64,000 bases of DNA from Wocania_A sp965224845. GTDB taxonomy: Bacteria; Bacteroidota; Bacteroidia; Flavobacteriales; Flavobacteriaceae. Positions 8,283 through 15,317 of this stretch are shown here, one piece after another (the stretch's first letter is position 1; every line of letters starts with the position of its first letter). Location: contig CBDDAJ010000022.1 of NCBI GenBank assembly GCA_965224845.1, forward strand, positions 62,001 to 126,000. Direction: 5' to 3'. The notes beneath the pieces were generated by a model. The model made no database searches, was not told the origin of the DNA, and was given only the letters and a program-made list of their open reading frames with translations. The translations under genes were made by a program, and so were the position numbers.

Positions 8283-9416
8283 ATGTCAGAAAAAATCAGA
8301 TTAGGAATACTTGGCGGTGGTGGAGATTCACTTATAGGTGTGTTACATAGAGTAGCCTCGTCAATGTATGATAAATACCAAATAGTAGGTGGAGTTTTTA
8401 ATCCCAATTGGGAAGACAATTTAAGTTTTGCAAAAAAACTGGGATTACCTGAAAATCGAATTTATATTGATTTTGATACGTTTGTTGAAGAAGAATTAAA
8501 ACTTCCGAAATCAGAAAGAATAGAAGTGGTTTCAGTATTAACACCAAATTTTTTGCATTTCCCTATGGCAAAAAAATTGATAGAAAATGGGTTCCATGTT
8601 ATATGTGAAAAGCCATTAACGACTACGCTCGCTGAGGCTAAGATTTTAGAAAGTGCGCTTGAGGAGTCTAATACAATTTTTGCTGTAACCTATACATACA
8701 CAGGATATCCTATAGTTCGCCAAATGCGTGAAATGATTCATTCCGGAGTAATAGGCGAAGTGCAAAAAGTTGATATTCAGTATTACCAAGGGTGGATAAA
8801 TCCCATACTTTTAGATAAAGAATTGCGAAAAACAATATGGCGTTTAGATCCTAAAAAAGCTGGAATAAGTAGCTGCGTTGGAGATATTGGCACACATGCT
8901 TTTAATATGGCTGAATATCTAACAGGATTAGAAGTTAAATCGGTTTTGGCAGATCTTAATACGAGATATGAAGACAATCAATTGGATGTAGATGGAACGG
9001 TATTAATACGTTTCTCTGAATATGTAAAAGGGGTTATACGGTCAAGTCAAATTGCGACAGGCGAAGAAAATGGGCTTGAAGTAAAAATTTACGGGACAAA
9101 AGGCGGGTTTAATTGGAAACAGGAAAACCCTAATTATCTATATTATTTAACAGATGATAAACCGTTACAAGTATTAAAACCTGGACATGCTTATAACGGA
9201 GAAGTTTCATTAAACGGAACTAAATTACCGCCGGGGCACCCAGAAGGTATATTCGATTCAATGGGAAATATTTATTATGGTGTAGCAAAAGCCATTAGAA
9301 AGCAAGATTATGATAGTGGAGAATATCCAACAATGAATGATGGTGTTCGAGGTATGAAGTTTATAGAAAAATGTGTTGCATCTCATAAGTCTGGAAATGT
9401 TTGGTTAGATATATAA
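8283..9416 (+). CDS. Gfo/Idh/MocA family oxidoreductase, cytoplasmic
   Basis: A 377-residue NAD(P)-dependent oxidoreductase. The Rossmann motif is at the N-terminus (LGILGGGGDSLIG, about residues 8-20), the EKP motif is at VICEKPLTTT (about 117), and the C-terminal substrate domain has GDIGTHAFNMAEYLTG. No signal peptide, unlike the Tat-exported relative at 1-618. It is translationally close to the MFS gene (4 bp) and precedes a cytoplasmic TIM-barrel isomerase. Its likely task is to reduce or oxidise a keto-sugar after import, for instance returning a 3-keto-hexose to the hexose (inference). Confidence 0.86.
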   Translation: MSEKIRLGILGGGGDSLIGVLHRVASSMYDKYQIVGGVFNPNWEDNLSFAKKLGLPENRIYIDFDTFVEEELKLPKSERIEVVSVLTPNFLHFPMAKKLIENGFHVICEKPLTTTLAEAKILESALEESNTIFAVTYTYTGYPIVRQMREMIHSGVIGEVQKVDIQYYQGWINPILLDKELRKTIWRLDPKKAGISSCVGDIGTHAFNMAEYLTGLEVKSVLADLNTRYEDNQLDVDGTVLIRFSEYVKGVIRSSQIATGEENGLEVKIYGTKGGFNWKQENPNYLYYLTDDKPLQVLKPGHAYNGEVSLNGTKLPPGHPEGIFDSMGNIYYGVAKAIRKQDYDSGEYPTMNDGVRGMKFIEKCVASHKSGNVWLDI

Positions 9417-9584
9417 ACCAAAATGGAATATAAAAACCCATAATAGGCTTTAAATTAAGCAATGCGTAATACTCATTGAGGCAATTAAATTACTAAAACA
9501 CATAGCTGCGAAAATTTAAATAGATGAAATTTACTATGCTAATTAGCAAATTACGTCTTGCCTAATAAAAAATAAAACGAATAG

Positions 9585-10637
9585 ATGAAAACAATAAAAG
9601 GACCTGCTGTTTTTTTAGCACAGTTTGCTGGAAATGAAGCTCCATTTAACTCGCTTGAGGGAATGTGTAAATGGGCTTCAGATTTAGGATATAAAGGCAT
9701 ACAAATCCCAACCTGGGAACCTGATTTAATCGATATCAATAAGGCTGCCGAAAGTCAAACCTATTGTGATGAGTTAAGAGGTAAAGTCGAATCATATGGT
9801 TTAGAAATAACCGAGCTTTCAACTCATTTGCAAGGGCAATTAGTAGCTGTAAACCCAGCTTACGACACTATGTTTGATGGTTTTGCTCCAGAATCGGTTA
9901 GGAAAAACCCAAAAGCAAGAACAGCGTGGGCTATAGATTTTGTAAAAAAATCAGGAACAGCAAGTGGGCGATTAGGTTTAAAAGCGCATGCAACATTTTC
10001 AGGCGCTTTAATGTGGCACACCATGTACCCATGGCCGCAACGTCCTGGCGGATTGGTAGAAATGGGTTTTAAAGAATTAGCGAATCGCTGGTTGCCCATT
10101 TTAAATCATTTTGATGAAGTAGGTGTAGATGTCTGTTATGAAATTCATCCCGGAGAAGATCTACATGATGGAATTTCGTTTGAACGTTTCTTAGAGGCTA
10201 CAGGAAATCATAAGAGAGTTAATATTTTATATGATCCATCGCATTTTGTATTACAGCAATTAGACTATCTGACTTTTATTGATCATTATTATGAAAACAT
10301 TAAAGCATTTCATGTTAAAGATGCTGAATTTAATTCAACAGGTAAACAAGGGGTTTATGGAGGATATGCCGATTGGAAAGATAGAGCAGGACGCTTTAGG
10401 TCGTTAGGTGACGGACAAGTAGATTTTAAAAGTATATTTTCAAAACTAACAAAATACGCTTGTGATGTTTGGGCGGTAATGGAATGGGAATGCTGTATAA
10501 AATCTTCTGATCAAGGCGCGAGAGAAGGCGCTCCTTTTATACAAAAGCATATTATTGAGGTGGCTGAAAGAAGTTTTGATGATTTTGCCGGAAACGAAAC
10601 CGATAAGGAACAATTGAAAAAAATACTAGGACTCTAA
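9585..10637 (+). CDS. TIM-barrel sugar isomerase/epimerase family protein, cytoplasmic
   Basis: A 350-residue AP-endonuclease-2-type TIM barrel without signal peptide (MKTIKGPAVFLAQFAG). Probable metal ligands: E186 (CYEIHPGE), D217 (YDPSHF), a His in KAFHVKDAE and a Glu in VMEWEC. This subgroup is regularly found beside Gfo/Idh/MocA oxidoreductases in sugar-catabolic operons, acting on keto-sugars. A 168-bp gap before it holds no gene and no clear hairpin, so it may have its own promoter. It is the cytoplasmic counterpart of the lipoprotein isomerase at 6083-7048; the two are only distantly alike. Confidence 0.86.
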   Translation: MKTIKGPAVFLAQFAGNEAPFNSLEGMCKWASDLGYKGIQIPTWEPDLIDINKAAESQTYCDELRGKVESYGLEITELSTHLQGQLVAVNPAYDTMFDGFAPESVRKNPKARTAWAIDFVKKSGTASGRLGLKAHATFSGALMWHTMYPWPQRPGGLVEMGFKELANRWLPILNHFDEVGVDVCYEIHPGEDLHDGISFERFLEATGNHKRVNILYDPSHFVLQQLDYLTFIDHYYENIKAFHVKDAEFNSTGKQGVYGGYADWKDRAGRFRSLGDGQVDFKSIFSKLTKYACDVWAVMEWECCIKSSDQGAREGAPFIQKHIIEVAERSFDDFAGNETDKEQLKKILGL

Positions 10638-10663
10638 GTAATTAATTTTATTCAATAAAAGTG

Positions 10664-12382
10664 ATGCAAATAAAAGAATCGCCAGAAACTTATGATGCTA
10701 TTATAGTTGGCTCAGGAGCTGGTGGCGGGATGGCTACTAAAATACTTTCAGAAGCGGGTTTAAATATCGCAGTTATTGAAGCAGGGCCATTTTATGACCC
10801 AGCTGACCCTAATACCCGAACGCAATTAAGATGGCCCTATGAATCTCCAAGAAGAGGGGCCTCGTCTTCTAGACCATTTGGCGATTTTGATGCAGCTTAC
10901 GGAGGCTGGGAAATAGAAGGAGAACCTTACACTAGAAAGCACGGAACAAAGTTTGACTGGTTTAGATCAAGAATGCTTGGAGGTAGAACAAATCATTGGG
11001 GGCGGATTTCCTTAAGATTTGGACCTTTAGACTTTAAAAGGAAAAGTCTAGACGGCTTAGGTGATGATTGGCCAATTTCTTATGATGATGTTAAACCTTA
11101 TTATGATAAAGTAGATAAGCTTATAGGTGTTTTTGGAAGTAATGAAAACTTGCCAAACGATCCTGATGGATATTTTTTACCTGCACCCAAACCAAGGCTG
11201 CATGAAATGTATTATATTAAAGGAGCGCGAAAAGCAAATGTACCGGTTTATCCAGCGCGTTTATCCATATTAACTAAGCCAATTAATGAGAATAGAGGAG
11301 TTTGTTTTTATTGTGGGCAATGTAACAGGTCGTGTAGTGCCTATGCCGATTTTTCCTCAGGATCCTGTTTAATATTTCCTGCTCAAAAATCTGGAGGACA
11401 AATAACACTTTTCACAGATTCTATGGTTAGAGAAGTTGTAACCAATGATTCTGGTAAAGCCACTGGAGTTATTTTTATAAATAAAATAGACAGGAAAGAA
11501 TATAAATTAAATGCCAAAGTTGTTGTTTTAGCAGCTTCGGCATGTAGTTCAGCCAGAATTTTACTTAATTCTAAAAGTAAATCCCATCCAGACGGTTTGG
11601 GTAATAGTAGTGGATTAGTAGGTAAATATTTGCATGATTCTACTGGAGCAGGCAGAGCTGCTTTTATTCCAGAGTTAATGAACAGGGAAACCTATAATGA
11701 AGATGGAGTTGGAGGCATGCATGTGTATTCACCATGGTGGGGAAATAATAAAAAACTAAATTTCCCAAGAGGATATCATATTGAGATTGGAGGCGGTTTA
11801 GGTATGCCAGCCTATGGGTTTGGTTTTAACCCTAATGTTTTAAACGAATTTATAGGAGGCAAGGTTGGAGGTTACGGGGATCAATTGAGAGCAGATATTA
11901 AGAAATTCTATGGGTCCTTAATTTGGTTGGCAGGGCGAGGAGAAAGCATCGCTATGGAAAGTAATTACTGCGAAATAGACCCCGATATAGTTGATGAGTG
12001 GGGTATTCCTGTTTTGAGGTTTAAATATAAATGGAGTAAGCATGAAAAATCTCAGGCAAAACATATGCATCAAACATTTGAAGAAATTTTTGATGGTATG
12101 GGGGCGCAGGTTTTAGGAGAAACACCAAATAAGGAAGAAGATTACGGTTTATTAACACCAGGTAGAATTATTCATGAAGTAGGAACCACCAGAATGGGGA
12201 ACGATTCTAAAAAATCTGTTACCAATAAGTATCAGCAGTTGCATGATGTTGATAATGTTTTTATTGTTGATGCTGGCCCTTTTGTGTCGCAAGCTGATAA
12301 GAACCCAACATGGACAATCTTAGCTTTGTCGTGGCGAACTTGTGATTATATAGTAAGCGAACTAAAAAAACAAAATATTTAG
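10664..12382 (+). CDS. GMC-family FAD oxidoreductase (glycoside 3-dehydrogenase-like), copy 2
   Basis: The ATG at 10664 was chosen over the GTG just before it; the product is 572 residues. FAD motif IIVGSGAGGGMA lies near residue 15; the C-terminal domain has IIHEVGTTRMG with the likely catalytic His and then KNPTWTILALSWRT. Residues C214, C217, C220 and C224 form C-x2-C-x2-C-x3-C, a good iron-sulfur cluster motif, more complete than in copy 1. No signal peptide, so export is probably with the Tat small subunit whose gene follows 11 bp downstream. Likely an electron-transfer sugar dehydrogenase acting in the periplasm; substrate unknown. Confidence 0.86.
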   Translation: MQIKESPETYDAIIVGSGAGGGMATKILSEAGLNIAVIEAGPFYDPADPNTRTQLRWPYESPRRGASSSRPFGDFDAAYGGWEIEGEPYTRKHGTKFDWFRSRMLGGRTNHWGRISLRFGPLDFKRKSLDGLGDDWPISYDDVKPYYDKVDKLIGVFGSNENLPNDPDGYFLPAPKPRLHEMYYIKGARKANVPVYPARLSILTKPINENRGVCFYCGQCNRSCSAYADFSSGSCLIFPAQKSGGQITLFTDSMVREVVTNDSGKATGVIFINKIDRKEYKLNAKVVVLAASACSSARILLNSKSKSHPDGLGNSSGLVGKYLHDSTGAGRAAFIPELMNRETYNEDGVGGMHVYSPWWGNNKKLNFPRGYHIEIGGGLGMPAYGFGFNPNVLNEFIGGKVGGYGDQLRADIKKFYGSLIWLAGRGESIAMESNYCEIDPDIVDEWGIPVLRFKYKWSKHEKSQAKHMHQTFEEIFDGMGAQVLGETPNKEEDYGLLTPGRIIHEVGTTRMGNDSKKSVTNKYQQLHDVDNVFIVDAGPFVSQADKNPTWTILALSWRTCDYIVSELKKQNI

Positions 12383-12393
12383 CGAATTGAGAG

Positions 12394-13101
12394 ATGAAAA
12401 GACGAGATAGTATTAAATCCATATTATTAGGTTCGGTAGCTACCGGAATAGCAATAAAGGGCTGTTCGCCACCAGAAACTTCAGTCAACTTGCCTAAAGC
12501 TCCTGAATTAGCTCCATATGGAAGAACTAAAAAAGAGAAATTAAGAGATCAAAAAATCCTGGAGACTCGTTTTTTTAATGAGCACGAACTTTCAACTATA
12601 GCTGTTTTATGTGATATAATCCTTCCTAAAACTAATCAGTATAGTTCAGCTTCAGATGCCGGGGTTAAAGAATTTATAGATTTTATAGTTAGAGATATAG
12701 AAGTCCATCAAATTCCTTTAAGAGGAGGGCTTATGTGGTTAGACAGTTTCAGTAATAAAAAATATAATAAAGAATTTATTGCTTGTACTAATGAAGAGCA
12801 ACTTAGTATTTGTGATCAAATAGCATATCCATCAGAAGAAACTAAACCAGAATTAAAGCAAGGTGAAGCTTTTTTTACGCGAATGCGTAATTTAACACTT
12901 ACGGGATACTATACTTCAAAAACAGGTATAGAAGCATTAGGATATAAAGGGAATACACCCAATGTCTGGGATGGAGTCCCTGAGCATATTCTGCGAAAGC
13001 ATGGATTTGAATACGAAGAAGAATGGTTGGCTAAATGTATTAATAACTCTAATAGAACGGATGTTGCAAAATGGGATGACCGTGGTAATTTGATTAGCTA
13101 A
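12394..13101 (+). CDS. gluconate 2-dehydrogenase subunit 3-like Tat lipoprotein, copy 2
   Basis: A 235-residue PF13618-type small subunit. MKRRDSIKS is a twin-arginine motif; a hydrophobic stretch and a lipobox-like IKGC (about residue 24) follow, predicting a Tat-exported lipoprotein. The domain core is FNEHELSTIAVLCDIILPKT and GVKEFIDFIVRDIE. It is longer than copy 1, with a C-terminal extension containing GNTPNVWDGVPEHIL. It follows the GMC gene and precedes DUF1080, so these three form one functional triad. The role is to anchor and support the dehydrogenase in the periplasm. Confidence 0.85.
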   Translation: MKRRDSIKSILLGSVATGIAIKGCSPPETSVNLPKAPELAPYGRTKKEKLRDQKILETRFFNEHELSTIAVLCDIILPKTNQYSSASDAGVKEFIDFIVRDIEVHQIPLRGGLMWLDSFSNKKYNKEFIACTNEEQLSICDQIAYPSEETKPELKQGEAFFTRMRNLTLTGYYTSKTGIEALGYKGNTPNVWDGVPEHILRKHGFEYEEEWLAKCINNSNRTDVAKWDDRGNLIS

Positions 13102-13141
13102 ACCATTATAAACCATAATAAATATTTTAAAATTAAAGCCT

Positions 13142-13879
13142 ATGAAATCAATAATTAGCACCTTACTTATATTGTTAATGTTAGTTTCCTGTAAACAGGA
13201 AAAAAGCAATGCGCCTATTAAAAAAGAAGAAGAAAAAGCTCTTGATAAAAAAGTAACAGATGAATGGATTACTCTTTTTGATGGGTCTTCTTTAGATAAT
13301 TGGCGCGGATATTTATCAGATAGTATATATCCTGAATGGACTATTGAAGGTGATGCTATGGTATTTACTCCTGGATCACAAGACGGAAAAAATATTATCA
13401 CTAAAGAGAAGTTTACCAATTTTATTTTATCTCTTGAATGGAAAATTTCCGAAGGAGGGAATAGTGGTATTTTTTGGGGGATTTTTGAAGATGAGGCATA
13501 TCCTGAAGCCTATCAGACAGGTCCGGAAATTCAAGTTTTAGATAATGAAAGGCATCCTGATGCAAAAGCAAACCCAAAGTTTCATCAAGCCGGAGCTTTA
13601 TATGATATGGTACAGCCAGCTTACGATGTATGCAAGCCAGCTGGCGAATGGAATACATGTGTGATAAAGATTGATCATAATGCGAATACAGGAAGTGCGT
13701 CGTTAAATGGAAAAGTAATTGTGGAGTTTCCTGTTCATGGTGAAGCATGGGATAAAATGGTTGCTAATTCTAAATTTAAAGATTGGAAAGGCTTTGGTAA
13801 ATATCATACAGGACATATAGGTTTACAAGACCATAGAGATATGGTGTGGTATAGGAATATTAAAATTAAAAGGCTGTAA
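13142..13879 (+). CDS. DUF1080 (3-keto-disaccharide hydrolase/lyase family) lipoprotein, copy 2
   Basis: A 245-residue lipoprotein (MKSIISTLLILLMLVSC) with one DUF1080 domain: WITLFDGSSLDNWRGY, GNSGIFWGIFED, TGPEIQVLDNERHPDA and the terminal GHIGLQDHRDMVWYRNIKI. The family folds as a beta-sandwich and acts on 3-keto-glycosides. It is clearly diverged from copy 1 (1610-2416), which shares only the family motifs, so the two may cleave different linkages or aglycones. It is the last gene of the rightward operon. Confidence 0.87.
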   Translation: MKSIISTLLILLMLVSCKQEKSNAPIKKEEEKALDKKVTDEWITLFDGSSLDNWRGYLSDSIYPEWTIEGDAMVFTPGSQDGKNIITKEKFTNFILSLEWKISEGGNSGIFWGIFEDEAYPEAYQTGPEIQVLDNERHPDAKANPKFHQAGALYDMVQPAYDVCKPAGEWNTCVIKIDHNANTGSASLNGKVIVEFPVHGEAWDKMVANSKFKDWKGFGKYHTGHIGLQDHRDMVWYRNIKIKRL

Positions 13880-13996
13880 TAGGTTTTTTTTAGAAAAAAT
13901 ATTATCTAGACATTAGTTAAATTTCCTTTATAAATTAATCTTATCTTTTTATAAAAACTGTTGATAACTTCTGTGTAAGCATTAAGTCAAAAAACC

Positions 13997-14004
13997 TACT
14001 TTTG
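13997..14004 (+). promoter_or_regulatory. Bacteroidota-type -7 promoter element for trxB
   Basis: TACTTTTG matches the TAnnTTTG consensus of the Bacteroidota housekeeping sigma factor and ends 20 bp before the trxB ATG. No good TTG element was found at the usual upstream distance, so this is only moderately supported. Confidence 0.5.
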
Positions 14005-14024
14005 TTACTATAAATTTAGAAAAT

Positions 14025-15005
14025 ATGTCAGAAGAGATAGAAAAAGTAAAATGCTTAATTATAGGTTCCGGACCTGCAGGATATACAGCAGCTATTTATG
14101 CAGCACGAGCAAATATGTCGCCGGTTTTGTATCAAGGTACTCAACCAGGAGGACAGTTAACAACTACTAATGAGGTAGAGAATTTTCCGGGATATCCGGA
14201 TGGTGTTACAGGGCCAGAGATGATGATGGAATTACAAAAACAAGCCGAACGCTTTGAAACTGATGTTAGAAATGGTTGGATAACTAAAGTAGATTTTTCT
14301 GGAGACGTACATAAGGTATGGGTAAATGATGAAAAGGAGATCCTCTGTGATACTGTTATTATATCTACAGGAGCTTCAGCAAAGTACTTAGGGCTAGAAT
14401 CTGAGCAAAAATATTTAAAACTTGGAGGAGGTGTAAGTGCATGTGCGGTTTGTGATGGGTTTTTCTATAGAAATCAAGAAGTGGTTATTGTAGGAGCAGG
14501 AGATTCTGCCTGCGAAGAAGCTCATTATTTATCTAAGCTATGTACAAAAGTTACTATGTTAGTAAGGCGAGACGAGTTTAGAGCTTCAAAAATTATGGAA
14601 GCAAGAGTAAGAAATACTGAAAATATAGAGATATTATTTAATACCGAAACCGATGAGGTCTTAGGAGACGGGCAAGTAGTAACAGGAGTTCGTGTGCTTA
14701 ATAATAAAACCAACGAGAAACATGATATACCAGCTACAGGTTTTTTTGTAGCTATAGGGCATAAACCCAATACAGATATTTTTAAAGGCTATTTGGATTT
14801 AGATGAGACTGGGTATATTATAAATACACCTGGTACATCAAAGACTAATGTAGAAGGTGTTTTTGTGTCTGGAGATGCAGCCGATCATGTCTATCGACAA
14901 GCAGTAACTGCTGCAGGTACAGGTTGTATGGCAGCACTAGATGCTGAACGCTACTTAGCGGCAAAAGACTCAACTTTTGAAGTCTCAACTTCAACTTATA
15001 ATTAA
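14025..15005 (+). CDS. trxB: thioredoxin-disulfide reductase
   Basis: A 326-residue flavoprotein that passes electrons from NADPH to thioredoxin in the cytoplasm. It has the FAD motif GSGPAGYTAAIYAARA (about residues 14-29), the redox-active CAVC (C140, C143), the NADPH-binding GAGDSACEEA and the C-terminal FVSGDAADHVYRQAVTAAGTGCMAA. Length and motifs are normal for TrxB. It has its own promoter element upstream and a strong terminator downstream, so it is a housekeeping gene between the oxidation cluster and the laminarin locus. Confidence 0.97.
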   Translation: MSEEIEKVKCLIIGSGPAGYTAAIYAARANMSPVLYQGTQPGGQLTTTNEVENFPGYPDGVTGPEMMMELQKQAERFETDVRNGWITKVDFSGDVHKVWVNDEKEILCDTVIISTGASAKYLGLESEQKYLKLGGGVSACAVCDGFFYRNQEVVIVGAGDSACEEAHYLSKLCTKVTMLVRRDEFRASKIMEARVRNTENIEILFNTETDEVLGDGQVVTGVRVLNNKTNEKHDIPATGFFVAIGHKPNTDIFKGYLDLDETGYIINTPGTSKTNVEGVFVSGDAADHVYRQAVTAAGTGCMAALDAERYLAAKDSTFEVSTSTYN

Positions 15006-15082
15006 AGGGGGAGTTAAAAGGGAATTACAGTTCCCAGCTTTTTAATTCAACTAACAGCAGATAATGTAGAGTATGATATTAT

Positions 15083-15118
15083 AAAAAACCTTCGTAATTT
15101 AAATTACGAAGGTTTTTT
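15083..15118 (+). terminator. rho-independent terminator after trxB
   Basis: A perfect 18-bp inverted repeat (AAAAAACCTTCGTAATTT and its complement) ends in a run of seven T. It is symmetrical, so it could stop transcription from both sides. It lies 78 bp after the trxB stop. Confidence 0.85.
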
Positions 15119-15229
15119 TATAGGCTATATTCAACATTATAAAGGCATAATCGTTAAGTTTTTAAATTAATGCACTTAAGCTTATTATGTCTGATTTTAA
15201 ATTTTGACATCCGCTTTTTATGCAAAAAA

Positions 15230-15248
15230 AACTATACAAAAACTATAC
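15230..15248 (+). promoter_or_regulatory. tandem AACTATAC operator-like sites upstream of the regulator gene
   Basis: AACTATAC occurs at 15230 and again at 15241, exactly 11 bp (one helical turn) apart, 70 bp before the GTG of the 15318 regulator. Similar pairs with the same spacing precede SusC (18148), the glycosidase/barrel gene (26040) and the T9SS protein gene (46555). The rest of the 312-bp gap 15006-15317 holds the trxB terminator and AT-rich DNA with no gene. Probable autoregulatory site (inference). Confidence 0.5.
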
Positions 15249-15317
15249 AGTGTTGTTATGAGTATCAAATATTAAAGGATTTGTGGTATATTAGTAACTG
15301 AACAATTAGTGTTTTAA

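Noticed and set aside
9860..10099. Antisense frame inside the 9585 isomerase gene
   Set aside because: It is fully contained in a well-supported TIM-barrel gene and resembles no known protein.
13344..13748. Frames overlapping the second DUF1080 gene in other frames and strand
   Set aside because: The DUF1080 frame has signal peptide and domain motifs; the others have neither.
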